A stretch of DNA of 64,000 bases from Alligator mississippiensis. Its lineage: Eukaryota; Chordata; Crocodylia; Alligatoridae. The stretch lies in assembly GCF_030867095.1 (NCBI RefSeq), contig NC_081828.1:47469434-47533433 (forward strand), given 5' to 3'. Position numbers and translations under genes: made by a program. The notes under the pieces are model-generated. The model had not been told where the DNA came from. It saw nothing but the letters and a program-made list of their open reading frames with translations, and made no database searches. Below, piece by piece: positions 11,060 to 22,654 of the stretch (position 1 is the first letter of the stretch; the number at the start of each line of letters is the position of its first letter).

Positions 11060-12178
11060 TCATATTGAATGAAATAGTTTAAATGTTTGTAATAGTTGCC
11101 CATTAGCCAGTTTAGGAAGAAGACAAGATTCATTTTCTTATCTAGGCCATTGTTTTGGTCTATGTGCGGAAGGTCCTGACTTTGCTCGAAGTCTTAAGTC
11201 TTGAATTTTATCTTTAGAGGCCTTTCACAAAGTTAACCTAAAAATGACCCTTAAGCAAACATCCCACATTCCAAGAAATCAAACCCTAGGAGCCTTTTAA
11301 AAGATTGGAAATAAAAGTCAATTCAGTGATATGGAAATTCCCCAAAGTAATTAAAATGATCAACAAAAGAAACTGATTACCAAGCAAAAGAATCTGTTAA
11401 GTAAGATCTGAGCCCCAATTTGGGAGTAGTGACAGGTTTGGGTAGGAGGGGCCCAAGACAGCAACTCACTCAATAAAAACTGTAACCTACTGTCCCATTT
11501 TGGAGGTAACCTCACTTGCAGAACAACAAAGGAAGAATCGCAAGTGTAGGCCGGATCAGACTGATCACCTGAACCACCCTCTCCGTGAACACGAATCTCT
11601 TAGTTCACGCTGAAGCCACGGAGCACCTGAAAGGAACTGAAGGAAGGGGACTTAGTCCTATCAGTATTGAGGCCAGCCTATTGAATCGTATTGCTGAGGT
11701 GAGCCCATTGAATCGTACTACTGAGGCCAACCCATTAAATTGTACTACTGAGGAATGAAACCATATTTAGGTGTTTGGCTTCTCGGAATTCTAGGATTGT
11801 AAGTATATTATGAAAAAATAATAGTATTGATTCAAATTTAACTTTTAGTTGTAATTGTAGTTGTTTTTGTAATACTAATTCTTATAGCATTGTTTGGGAA
11901 GGAAGTGCATTCGGAGCATTGTTTCTGATATATGTAATTATTGTGTTCTTAATGTTTGTGGTATTTCTTAAAGCTAAGCAGTGTTATATGCATAGCAAAG
12001 AATTTTAAAATAAAATTGTGCTGTATGAATTAAATGCGCAATCATTGTGAAATCGTGCAAGTAGCTAAAAATTTCCCCAGCCAGTGCATCAAATGAATCA
12101 GTAAGTTGTGTGGGATCTTCTCTATTCCATAACCCACTAGAGACAAGAACCACTGCCATAAACCATACTAAATCTTAC
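11060..12178. other. NUF2 intron with a 27-bp minisatellite
   Basis: From 11668 there are three tandem 27-bp units (11668-11694, 11695-11721, 11722-11748) beginning TGAGG and containing 'cccattgaatcgtactac', then a partial unit. The rest is AT-rich. The stretch 11430-11650, with an AATAAA and a GC-richer part, has a vaguely LTR-like look, but I cannot support that call. Confidence 0.6.
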
Positions 12179-12276
12179 GTATGTCCATTGTAATTCCAGG
12201 TAGGCATTACGACACGATCCTTGGAAGTGAATGAAGTTGAGAACAGCACTGAGGAAGCGAGCTGTCCGCTTTGCTT
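12179..12276 (-). CDS. NUF2: NUF2 coding exon 5
   Basis: Ninety-eight bases with an acceptor (tttttag) and a donor (gtaaga). With one carried base it gives 33 codons beginning KAKRTARFLSAVLNFIHFQG and ending in LELQWTY. It corresponds to human AKRTARFLSGIINFIHFREA, the last helices of the calponin-homology domain. It is the clearest single piece of evidence for the gene. Confidence 0.95.
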
Positions 12277-13496
12277 CTAAAAAGAAACAGCAAAGAATAG
12301 CAAGTGTTTTAATTTCCATTTGCACTATGATTAATTGGGAAAAAAAACTGAACATGGCATAATTCAGACAGCTAAACAGGAGCAAAGATGGAAGATAAAA
12401 AAGTACCAAAGTTAAAGATACCACTGGGTTTTTGTTAAAAAGGTACTATTACTTCAAAGGAAGTTCTGAGACTGACTATCCACATTGTCCAAGAGGAGAA
12501 TGTCTTGTATAACTCTAATTACATTTTCCTGTTATTTTAAAGATATGCATCACTGAAATGCATTTATAAAAAATAAATTTCTACAGGTGAAATGGCATTA
12601 AAAGTGATGTGATTAAGCCACATTTCTCAAAAAATTAAACAAACTTATGTCAAACCTTGTAGCTGTTACCTTATCAGTAACTAGAGGGGGAAAAAAACAA
12701 ACATCCCCGCAACCTACACTTGATCTGAGCAGAAACCACATACAGCTTTGAGTTTGATGCGACTACATGAAGTCTCAAGGACCCCATACAGTTTAACAAA
12801 AAGTATAAACTGGATATAATAACTAGAAAACAGCCATTTGCTTAAAAAGCTATGTACAAGTTGGTACAGAAGAACTGGTAAAGAGGCAGAATGGAGGCAA
12901 AAAGGGTCTCTTAACCACACAAAAATCTTGTACTAAACCCTGGGGACAGCCATAAAGCGGATTCCAGCAGACTATTCAAGAACATCCGAAGATCAGTCCA
13001 TGAAATGCATGGACCTTTCTGAAGTTCCATTTGAACTAGTAAAGAGAATAAAGGGCAAGACACTCCTCAATGTCTGGCAGAAAATAGAAACATTAAGAAA
13101 TTATCTAAAAACACAGTCGCCTACTAATCATTATTATTTTTGTAATTTCTTTTCATTTTAGAGTAATAATAAACATAAAAAAACAACTGCAAAAATGATC
13201 ACAGTTTATCATCAGGTCAGTAGCAGGCCAGTTTCAGAAAGCATCCAAGATAAATGAATATTAACTGGATTGGCTGAGGTATCCCAAGGATAGATAACTG
13301 CTCACTGGAGCTGGCCTTGTCACCAGGGTTCGCAAGAGAGGGCATTTGATGGCTTCACCACAAAACTTCACAAACACAATTTGACATTTCCTAACAGAAG
13401 GAAAATCCCAAGAGTCTTTGAAGGTATTTTACAAAATTGGTTTAGACATCACATAAGTATGTAAAGCCATGAGTGGGCTAAGAGATGCTTGCTTAC
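12277..13496. other. NUF2 intron sequence, nothing recognised
   Basis: AT-rich intron. No paired terminal repeats, CR1 tail or extra exon were seen. Confidence 0.5.
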
Positions 13497-13558
13497 TTGG
13501 ATTTATGATATCAGCGATCTGAAAGTCATTAACACGACAGATGGGAAGAAAACGCCCC
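13497..13558 (-). CDS. NUF2: NUF2 coding exon 4
   Basis: Sixty-two bases between acceptor ccacag and donor gtaagc. Joined to the carried AT it reads MGRFLPICRVNDFQIADIIN then P, matching human SFLPICRVNDFETADILCP. It is a core segment of the calponin-homology domain, the part that with NDC80 contacts microtubules and MPS1. Confidence 0.93.
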
Positions 13559-14275
13559 CTGTGGAGAAAAATATACTGGTTCTGTGAACAAGCTTAATTC
13601 AAAAGACCATTACAGTATCTTTGCCCTATATATATATCCAGAGGTATTCGACTTCAGTTTTGTGCCACAGTGCCAGAACCAGAACATATAGGCACTGGCA
13701 CTCTTGCAGCAACTACAATACTGACAAAATAAGCTGATGTTTAAACTGTATAGCAAAGACAAACTAATATTATGGATCTTGAACTGTTACAATATCCTGC
13801 TTATGGATTTTTTTTTAATTAAGTTGTTTCCCCCCGCCCCCCCCCACACAAAACCATCCAATTACCAATACATTTTTATCAGTGCTATTAACCTCATTCC
13901 TGTAAAACATTACTTTTGGTTACGTAGATATTTGAACAAACAAAGAATTATAGTACCATCCCCATTTTAGTTGGTAGAATTCTTACACTGAATAATTCCA
14001 GATCAAAGAAAAATCTCATTAAAATAGTAAGTTTCAGCAATGTTAATTTAAGTGTTCTACATTTTCTGCTGTGGGCAAGCTTTCAGTTAAGTTTGTCCTC
14101 TGGCAACATGCCATACACACACAAAAAATGCAGTTTATGCAGCCTTTATGCCCCTGGATTTATTGCTTATTAATGAAGCAAAAAATGAAAAGAGTTTTCC
14201 AGTACAAGCTCCATGAACTGATGCACAACATCAACTTCAGTAAACAACAGACCTGGAAAGCATTTTGTACTAGGT

Positions 14276-14490
14276 CAGTGGGGGTCAATCTTTTTGGCAG
14301 GCATGAAACAAAGTAAGCTCTGCACCCTCCTTGAGTGCCACTCCAATCCCTCTCCCCTGCCTAATCTCTTGCTCCGCTTTCTGCCCCTTCCCTGTCTTTG
14401 CATTCCCAACTTCCTCCCTGATGTGTAGGATGCCACACTGATGCTGCCTATGGCACTTGTGGCACACATGCCACAGGTTGGCCACACTTG
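14276..14490. mobile_element. hAT MITE (CAGTGGGGGTCAA family)
   Basis: It starts CAGTGGGGGTCAATCTTTTT and ends GGTTGGCCACACTTG. Flanks tactaggt and tactagcc share six of eight bases. The copy at 26207-26423 has the same layout, with 'tttttggcaggy', 'ctgagtgccactc.atcc' and 'ggttggcca'. Confidence 0.78.
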
Positions 14491-14652
14491 TACTAGCCTA
14501 CCAGATAGGATTAATGGACTTCACATTCCACTGAACTTCATTAATCTTTAATTTTTCTGCAATTATTTCTAAATTCTGCTTTATGCCAAAATTGCCTTCA
14601 AAGACTGGTATACAAGAGATCTCATCCACTTATTCTACCAAATGCCATATGG

Positions 14653-15019
14653 CAGGGATACTTAACCCCAAACCCACAGTGCTGTGCCATTTGGCTCATG
14701 GGGCTCCCCATAGATCCAGAAATTTGGCAGCAGGGGATCATCCCTCTGCTGCCAAATTTCCAGACCCGTGGGGAGTCCCAAGCCCCATGCACTGAATCAG
14801 GAAACGAATTCCAGGGCAGAGGGCCCAGAAGGGGCAGTACCAGGTCCCATTCCCAGCATGCAGGAGCAGAACTGGGCCCCAGGACCCAATCCCACTGTGG
14901 GGGCCCAAGAGAGAGGGGTGCCAGGCCCCATGGCCCAATCCTTGTGCATGGGGCTCGATCTAGCCTGCAAACTAATCCCACACATCTGGCCCATGAAGCC
15001 AAAAGCTTGAGCACCACTA
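14653..15019. mobile_element. hAT non-autonomous element (family Z) with perfect 8-bp duplication
   Basis: The ends are CAGGGATACTTAACCCC and CTTGAGCACCACTA. Both flanks carry ccatatgg (14645-14652 and 15020-15027), an exact 8-bp target duplication. Near the left it contains two copies of 'aatttggcagcaggg' facing each other. Open frames inside are accidental. Confidence 0.85.
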
Positions 15020-15866
15020 CCATATGGTAACGAGTACACATAAGGAAGCAGATACTATTAAGGTTGCAAAGTAAATTTCTTAACATTTTAAAAGTATCTT
15101 TTTGGATGAATAAATCTTTAGTAAATTGTAAGTTTCAACTGGTCATTTATTGCATTTCCTCTGAAACACCCCTCACAGTAAAGAGTGCATTCATATGATC
15201 AGTTCTGTGCTGTCTTCTTGCCATTCTTTCTATTTCAACAGGGTACCCTTACATTTTTTCACCAGCAGCCTTCCAAAAGGTTTAATACTGTTCAGTGCAT
15301 CAGCCCTAAGCCAATAAAACAGAGAAATTGGAATGCTTTATGTAGTCAGTTCTTCCACTACAACTAGAACAGAGTACACCATCTGATATTGCAGTGGCTC
15401 CACCATGCATCAGGGCTGGGGCATCAGGCTTATGTGACTGGCACTCTAAAACCACCTCCATATCTAATAAGCCTCATGCAATTCTCAGTTCATTTGTATG
15501 GCACCTCAGTACAACGTTAATCCAAACCTCCTGCATCACAATTACATGCAGCTAAACCATCACAAATTACATAAATGTTATGGCTGAAGAGGTTCCTAAT
15601 CTACTGAAGTGCTTACTGCATTCGACTGCCTTTGGTTCATCCACTAGGGCAAGTGGCAGTGGTCAACACAGCCATGGCTCGTCCCTTGTCATTGACACAC
15701 ATGCCCAATGGGGTTCTGTCCCCCAAATTTAAGCAGCAGACACCAAGCCCTATCTCCACTTGCCCTGCCCCCTCTATCAGTTGCAGACACCAGAAGACAT
15801 TATTTCACACGTCCTGAATTTATCACCCCTGGTATACAGCATGCAAAATCAATTTATTATACTTAC

Positions 15867-15943
15867 ATATGAATGTACAGATTACAAACAGGTAGGAAGC
15901 CTTCCAAAATCTGTGGATATATTATTTCAACGGTGACTGGCAT
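15867..15943 (-). CDS. NUF2: NUF2 coding exon 3
   Basis: Seventy-seven bases between acceptor ctttag and donor gtaagt, reading MPVTVEIIYPQILEGFLPVC then NLYIH and two bases of a split Met codon. It corresponds to human [26 protein letters not shown]. It is part of the calponin-homology domain. Confidence 0.93.
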
Positions 15944-16327
15944 CTAAAGAAAAAGAGGCAATAAAAAAAATAAAAAATAAAACAAGGAGTGGAACATACA
16001 GGCATTTATTTTTCCTATGAAGATCATTCACATGTGATGGGCATATCAATTAGCAATCTGTATCCCCAAAGAGACAAGTTTAAGAATCAATAACTGTGGT
16101 TCTCTTTCCCTTGTGCCTCCTGCTGCAAAATGCTGAAAAATCAAGCAGTGAGACTGGAGGGGGTACAGTATCATGGGTCTGTGATACCATCTCTCTAGAG
16201 TTGCAAAATTAAAACAATGAATGAAAGCTTGCCTAGTTAATGTACTGGAAGCAAGAACTATTTACACAGACAATTTAAAATTCCACAAAAGAAAAAAAAA
16301 CAACATCACCTCCTGAATGCTTTAGAA

Positions 16328-17282
16328 CAGGGGTAGACAATTATTTGGGCCTGAGGGCCACTTAGGGAGTTTTTGTGAGCTGTCACAGGCTAGGGCAGCA
16401 CCCCTACCCCAACAAAACTCCAGAGCTCTGCTGCATGCTCAGCAGAGTGGCTGGGATGGGGCCACAGATGAGCAGGAAGCAGCATCCGCAAGCAGGACAG
16501 GCAAGCAGGGCCAGGATTGTAGGACTGTGATAGTGCAGGGCCAGGACCCAGGGCAGAGGCATGATCCACTCCCCCCCACACACCTATGATGAATGCCAGC
16601 TCCGCAGGCACAGGCATGGGGGGACCAGATCATGGCTCTGCCCCAGGGCCGGCCCCACACTGTCACCATCCCATGATCCTGAGGTCTCCATGGTGACCGG
16701 CCAAGACAAGCATGAGAAGGGCGCACGACTGGGCGGACAGGATGGGGCTGCAGGTGGGTGGGGAGCAGTGTTTGGGAGCAAGATAGGCAAGTGGAACCAG
16801 TGCCTGGGACAGAGCCATGATCAACTCCTGGCACATACCTGCCCACAGAACTGGCTCCCATTGCAGAGGTATGCGGGCAGCAGATCATGGCTCTCCCCTG
16901 ATCCTGCACTGTCACCACCCCATGATCCTGCCCTGCCTGCCCATTCCACTCCCAGACACCGCTCCACACCCACCTGCGGCCCCATCCCATCCAGCCAGCA
17001 GATCGTGCCCTACCCGCACAGATCCCGCCTTCAGCAGTGGGTGTGTGGCAGATAGGTAGGGGTGACTGGGCAGCAGGAGCAGGGGTGGGGTCAGTGGCTG
17101 CAGCAGCCAGAAGGAGCCGCTGCCTCTAAGGCTGCCAGAAAGCTAGTCCAGGTGCTGTGCCACCCTGGCCCTACTGCATGCCCCGAGCCTGGGCCAAGTG
17201 GTACCAAGGGAGCCACTACAGGCTGGACAAAATCCCTTGGCAGGTCAGGTCTGGCCCACAAGTCATATTCTGCCCATCTCTG
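16328..17282. mobile_element. hAT non-autonomous element, about 0.95 kb, GC-rich
   Basis: It begins CAGGGGTAGACAATTATTTGG and ends TCTGCCCATCTCTG, which fits an inverted terminus. Flanks are ctttagaa (16320-16327) and ctttagga (17283-17290), seven of eight identical. The interior has clusters of 'ccatgatcctg'/'caggatca' in both orientations and many long spurious frames. Confidence 0.82.
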
Positions 17283-17893
17283 CTTTAGGAGGATTGAAAG
17301 AAATGCAATTAACTATGGTAGACTAATAACAGAGGTTAGGAAAAGTGAGAGTACTAAAATGAAGCAATAGATTATAGCATACAAACATTTCAGATTAGAA
17401 TGGGGTCTAAATAAAAGCACAAACCTGTAATTAATAAGCAAATTGAAGCTTACTTCAAATGAATGTAGCACATCCTCAACATTTGCAAGGGATATTAGAA
17501 TATTTTTAAGCACCTGCATTACATTTTTTCATTCAACTGTAACAGAGCACCAGCTTCACTGTAGCTAAGGTTGAGCCCTATACAGATACTGGGTAGAGTT
17601 AGTGACTCAAAGTCAGACTCACTTAATCAAGGGGCTCCAAACAATGTTCCACAAAGCTGTGCCAATCCTCCAAAACTCCTTTGTGCATACCTGTGCTCTA
17701 CTCCTCCTAAACTAATTCTCATTTGCTTAGCTTTTATTCCAGCTAATTCAAGGCATCCCAGCCCTTTCAGGGAACTTACAATGAAGAATAATACATGCTT
17801 AAAGAAGGATAAAGGACCTACATGCACCCTGGCTATGGCTCTGTTAAAGAAGATGATAGCCTGGAAGCTTTTCCACATTAACAAAGTCCTATA

Positions 17894-19000
17894 TTGGGGT
17901 GTCAAACATATGGTCTGTGTGCGGGCCAGGTCTGACCCCGGGCCCTTTTCGTCGCTCTGCATGCAGGCTGTGGCCAGCAGCCCAGGCAGGCCGGATCGGA
18001 GAGGGAGGTCGCCGAGCTAGAATTAGGCACAGACACGTAACGGTTGATTTTAAGATTGTTTACTTACACCGAGATGGTCATGGTGTAGGCTGAGAACTTG
18101 CTTGAGTTGCGGTTACAACAGAAAACACGAACACACATGGAGTTTGCAAGGCTCCACGCAGACAGAACACGAACAATCACGTGGAGCTTGCTAGGCTCCA
18201 CGCAGACAAAACTCCGGATGTCCAGGACAAGCATGCATTAAACTCGTCGTTACATCTTATAGTAGGCTCCGTTCGAAGACGGGAAGAGGTGGGCGGTGGA
18301 TCAGGCCGCCAAACTCCTCTGAGCGGCACACAGGGTTTCTATTACCTTGCCGCGCACACCCAGAGTCCCCATGAGATGGATGCGGAGTCCTCTTCGGCTT
18401 GGGCGGAAACTGCTCAAGCCTCTTATACGGCTAGCAGGCCAATCGCTAGCTGCCACGTGTGAATAATTTATCACTAGCCAATTGCGGGGCACAAATTTGC
18501 ATACGACGAGCGGAAAAATCTTTGCACCATGCATTTCTGTGTTGCAAAGGGAAATGCACCCTGCAAAGATCGCTGCAAAGTGGCGGGAACACTCCTTTGC
18601 ACACAGGTTCTCTGCGCAGCAGAACTCCCCCGTGCAATGAAGCTGTAAACCCACGGGGATAATTCTTAGTGCCGAAGCGCACACACAAAAAAATCAGACC
18701 TTTGGGTCATGACAGTCTGCAGAACACGTCTGCCCTACAGAGCTATATCATCCAGCCCCCAGTGCTACCCATGGGTGCCCATTCCAGCTTACATCCCAGT
18801 GGCGGAGTCGCTGCTGTGAGCAGCACAGCCTCAGTGTGACCACATGGAATAGCCCTGCAGCAGCTGGAGCCAGACTGTACTATATACAGTGCACACTCCA
18901 GATCCAGAATTCAGAGCCAGCCTGTGGGTCCAGTCTGGCCCACAGACTGCCCACATGCCACTCACCCAACCCACAGAGGTAGATGAGTTTGACACCCCTG
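17894..19000. mobile_element. hAT non-autonomous element interrupted by an LTR-like insertion
   Basis: The left end is TTGGGGTGTCAAACATA and the right end is GAGTTTGACACCCCTG. Outer sequences contain the usual 'gggccaggtctgaccc' and 'gtccagtctggccc' words. The middle, about 18003-18715, differs sharply in composition and is annotated separately. Without it the element would be about 400 bp. Confidence 0.75.
18003..18715 (-). mobile_element. Probable solitary LTR of an endogenous retrovirus (fossil)
   Basis: Read on the minus strand, this ~0.7-kb block has a TATA-like CGTATAAGAGG about 280 bases in, a CpG-rich first half and two near-identical 'gcgtggagcct.gcaa.ctcca' units, followed by a TA-rich stretch. 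It has no protein capacity and interrupts a hAT element. Exact ends and a target duplication could not be fixed, so LTR status is inferred from composition and layout. Family uncertain; a lone LTR left by recombination is the simplest reading. Confidence 0.45.
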
Positions 19001-20206
19001 CTCTATGTGAACATGCTGTGTTCATTCAAACTGACCATTCTTTCCCACACCCTGATCCTTGTGTTGTCCATCTGAGTCCCTACCCTTAGCAGTTTTCAGA
19101 CAGCCCATGATGGAGTATTTCTTGCTCTTTCTCTGCATTCTGCAGGGACTCCTAGAAATTCTACCCTGAAACTCAAATCTCTGGTTTAAGAGGTCACACA
19201 CAGACTCTGCTTTTAGTTAAAAGTACTGTCAAGGAAATTGCTTTAGTCAAACAGGAGGATGAGAGACCTGAGATAATGCAAGCCTGTTTCTTAAACAGAG
19301 GAACTGATCTAAGGGAAGTCAGTCATAGGAACCGTTGGTCAAGGATTCCCAAGATATAGCCTCAAATTTGCTCATAACATTTCAGATTCTTAAACATTTT
19401 TGGTACAAAGTGAGGGAATACAGAAGATCAAAGTAGTGAAGTGAAATGGGTGGGGGCGAGTTGGAGCAGTCTCAGGATATGATGTTTAACCAAAAGGAAG
19501 ATTGAGGCAGATAGGCTTGGACCTAAAGCCAGGAGTATAAGTGGAGATGAATGGTTGAGTGGCTTAAGCCAGGCATGGGAAGAAGTTGTGTGTGGGCTGA
19601 TTGGCAGAAGGAATGGGGGAAATTAAGGGCAGAGGCAAATTCTTCTCTGCCATTTGAAAGCAGTGAAACCTTCCCATCCCACCACCTCACAGTGCCAGAC
19701 AATGAAAGGAGATGCCGCACATTAGGAGCCCAATAAAATTTCACTAACACTAAAAAACAGCTGCCCAGTGTTTTGTGAGCAAGTAAAATAGTGCATAGTT
19801 TTAAATAAGTAAGTGAGAAATCAGTTTTCCATTTTCCCAGATTATTAGTCCACATGACTAATTTGTGCTCTTTTTTCAATCTGTCTGTATTTAACATGGA
19901 TTTATCTAGTGAAAAAAGGGTGAAACCAAAATACAGAAGATTGAGACAGACAAAAGCCTTGCCTATGCTTCCAGTTCTAGCAAGTGTGAAATCAGCTACA
20001 TCTAAATACTGTGGATTAAAGTTAAGATACCATAAGATTTTCAGGCACATCCTCCTACACCATACAAAATGCTAACTGAATGAACTCAGTTAAACTACAG
20101 AAGCCAACATCTTAATCACTGTCATTCACCATCATTCAAGAAACAAGCATCTTCTTCACATTTTTTTTTTTTTTGCACTCAGGTGCACACACTACCATAC
20201 ACTTAC
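19001..20206. other. NUF2 intron sequence, nothing recognised
   Basis: No paired terminal repeats or exons were found. A T tract lies at about 20160-20175, close to the donor of coding exon 2. Confidence 0.5.
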
Positions 20207-20281
20207 CATGTAGAAGTGCTCAAGACGAATCCCATATACGTTCTGCAGGACTCTCATGAAAATCATGTGCAATACTTCAGG
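20207..20281 (-). CDS. NUF2: NUF2 coding exon 2
   Basis: Seventy-five bases, 25 codons in phase 0, between acceptor catatag and donor gtaagt, reading PEVLHMIFMRVLQNVYGIRL then EHFYM. Human NUF2 has [20 protein letters not shown] then EHFYM at the same place. Near identity over the whole exon makes orthology secure. Confidence 0.96.
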
Positions 20282-21095
20282 CTATATGTTGAAGAAAGAA
20301 CATTTATTCCTGGTAATTAGAAGTTTGACTAACACCAAGTGACTCACTAATTTAAGAAAGGGTAAACCACCAGTACCTAGCCTTCCCAGTTATTTACAGA
20401 ACACAGAATACATTGTTAACTAGTAAAGTTCTGCCTTTAGCACAAGATTAATTTCACTGCATGAAGAATACCCACATATTTGCACTGCAACCTCTCTCAT
20501 GTAACTGCAACAAGCAATAACCAGCCCAGCCAAGTGTAATCTTAATCCGTACACCTACAGCCCGATCATGTTTGTAATTGTTCAGTTATAACTAAGGCAA
20601 TTTTATTAATGGAATTTTCAAGCCTGAGCGACATCAAAAATCTGCAAAACACTTGTCATGCTGAGAATTTAAGTGAAGACTTGGCTCCTTGTCAGAGCAG
20701 GCTGCCATGTATAAAGCCACTGAGAGGCAAGGATTTTGCGACTGGGCCAACTGTAGAGCTGAGGGAGCCACTGGATAAGTTTTTGGGCATCAGATGCTCT
20801 TATTCAGGTTCCTCAATACCTTAAAGCTTCCCCAGCAACCCCAGACACATACTTGGTCCAATAAAAGATACTGGAAAAACCCCTCACCTCTCATGCATCT
20901 CCTGGACCACCACAGCTACAATGCTCCAACCCTACCCAAAACATCACATCACTCATTTAGAGTGAAGGCAGGCATTACACTTGGACCATACCAAGGGCAC
21001 CTAAAATGAGAGCGTCCACATGTTAAAGCTCTTTAACTTGTATTAAGTGCCCTCAGAGCATCTCAGAGTTACACCATTTCAGATGAGGATTAACT

Positions 21096-21330
21096 CATAA
21101 AAACATAAGAATTGCCATTTACTGGGTCAGGTCATAGGTCCACCTTGCCGAGTACTCTGCTCAGTGTCTCCCTGTGGTGCACTTGTTTTGAACCTATGAC
21201 ATCACTCCCATCCCCATTTTCTCTTTAGTCACCTCCCCAAAATCAATTGGTGTATTCCCACTAGCCCCATGTCACACAGAGGCAGAGGGGATGCTGAAAG
21301 GGAGAGCAAACCCTGTCTGACCAGGGTTTT
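21096..21330. mobile_element. Old CR1/L3-type interspersed repeat fragment
   Basis: The string 'aacataagaattgccatttactgggtcaggtcataggtcc' (shown in parts: aacataagaattgcc, actgggtcaggtc, ataggtccacc) resembles a widespread amniote LINE-derived repeat of the L3/CR1 group. The right limit is uncertain. Confidence 0.4.
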
Positions 21331-21765
21331 TCTCCCGGCCACTGCTCCTCTCTCCCGCCACTACTCCTCTCCCGTGGGGTCTCCAGCACTTAAGGTGTAG
21401 GAAGCCCTGATGCAGAGGCTGTGCCCCTCACCCCCCTGCTCAATAGCTCTCCCTGGCTGCATACAGCCTCTGCCTTGCTCCCCACCGCCTGTCAGAGCAG
21501 ACCGCCCAGCCTCCCCTTCCTTCTCAGCATGACCAGTGTTCTGCAGACTTTGATGCTGCTTAGCCATGAAAGTTGCCCGAGCCAACTGAGCCCTGCTCCC
21601 CAGCGCCTGGCACGGCAGCTTCAGCCGGCTCCTCCAGCAATGGGCAGTCCTCCGGCACCCCAGCATGCCAAGCCCCTTGTAAGCACCAGTCCGCGCCACC
21701 ACCGCAGACCCCGGCGCGTCCCAGGCAGGGGCCTCCCCTCCCCGCCCCACCCCACCTCACCTCAC

Positions 21766-21885
21766 CTTGGGGTTGGGGAACAGGTCGCTCTTGACGAGGT
21801 TCTTGGCCTCGGCGCCGGCCAGCACCTGGTTGCGAAGGTGCGTGAGGAGGTCGTTGGGGCCGTAGCGGGGAAAGGTCAGGTCCAT
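21766..21885 (-). CDS. NUF2: NUF2 coding exon 1 (start codon and N-terminus)
   Basis: The ATG at 21885-21883 opens a 40-codon frame to the donor gtgagg at 21765. It starts MDLTFPRYGPNDLLTHLRNQ and ends DLFPNPK, matching human [20 protein letters not shown]...DLYPNPK. NUF2 is the NDC80 partner in the NDC80-NUF2-SPC24-SPC25 complex, which attaches kinetochores to microtubules in mitosis. The coding exons join in phase (120+75+77+62+98+74+97+63 bases) to give 222 residues: the calponin-homology domain and first coiled coil. The product is known to be a nuclear/kinetochore protein without signal peptide or membrane segment, and none is seen. The exon probably begins at 21894 after the acceptor gcctgcag. 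Confidence 0.96.
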
Positions 21886-21994
21886 CCTGCCGCTCTGCAG
21901 GCGGACAAGCAGCCGCGCGGGGCCGGTCAGCGGGGACTGTGCCCTTTCTCCACCACCCGCCCCGCCCCGCTCCGCCCCGCCCCGCTCCGCTCAC

Positions 21995-22030
21995 CTCCTG
22001 CCTCGCGGGGACCCGCGCAATACTTGACGC
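21995..22030 (-). other. NUF2: Probable NUF2 5' untranslated exon
   Basis: CAGGAG at 22000-21995 is followed by GTGAGC, a strong donor. A matching acceptor, gcctgcag, ends at 21895 just before the start-codon exon. This would leave a ~100-base first intron. The upper limit is a guess because the transcription start is not defined by sequence. Confidence 0.5.
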
Positions 22031-22654
22031 TCCGTTTTCAAATCTGCCGGGCACTCCGCCCCGCGTGACGTCACTTCCGCCATCCGTTACAGTCCCCGCC
22101 CCCCGCTTTCAGCCCCACTACTAGTTCCGGGTCTGTCTGAGCAGACGGGAAATGAAGGGCGCGGGCGGAACCCCACCCCCCGCGCTTCTCATTGGAGGAA
22201 CTAAGAGCCAACTGGAGGCTCGACAGATTCTCGCTTCCGGGTGGGGGTCGCAGCGTGGTTTGGCGCGGAACGAGATTTCTTCACAGGTCATTGCCCCGGG
22301 AGCGCCTTTCTGAAGGGGCGGACATAGGCACTGCACCAAATCCCTGCGCCTGGAGCCAAACCAACCTGCCGCTGTCCCGCGTTGAGCATAAATTACACTT
22401 CTTCCACCTGCCCACGGGCGGAGCTGGGATTTTAGGAGGGAGGCAAATGCTTTGGTGCCTCTTCACATATAAAACAGGGCATATTTTTCTTTCCTACCAT
22501 CAAAAAAGGAAACCAGAAGCTTCGCTAATATGACAAGAGCCCGGGGCTCTAGCATTCCTTTTCAGATGGAAGCCAGAACAAATATAATGGCATGGGACCT
22601 TACGCATAGAAGTTTTAGCATTATTTAGTATTGGTTTCCATACATATTAGTCTG

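Larger units (their letters stand above)
21590..22340. promoter_or_regulatory. CpG island and promoter of NUF2
   Basis: CpG density rises sharply compared with the flanks. On the minus strand, upstream to downstream, the sequence shows an inverted CCAAT box (ATTGG at 22191-22195), an ETS/CRE composite GGAAGTGACGTCA (22079-22066 region) and a CHR-like TTTGAA (22042-22037). A CRE, NF-Y sites and CHR elements are known features of G2/M genes controlled by the DREAM/MuvB complex, which fits NUF2. No TATA box is seen. Transcription probably starts between the CHR-like site and 21995. Confidence 0.7.

Noticed and set aside
11430-11760. Second LTR candidate in a NUF2 intron
   Set aside because: It has an AATAAA and GC-richer text, but no paired copy, no terminal TG/CA frame that could be fixed and no duplication.
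21421-22068. 215-codon frame antisense to the NUF2 first exon
   Set aside because: It is the shadow of the CpG island and coding exon 1; Pro/Arg/Ala composition with no domain.
22192-22533. Possible divergent gene from the NUF2 promoter
   Set aside because: The 113-codon frame has no recognisable domain or splice context. A divergent non-coding transcript is possible but not shown.
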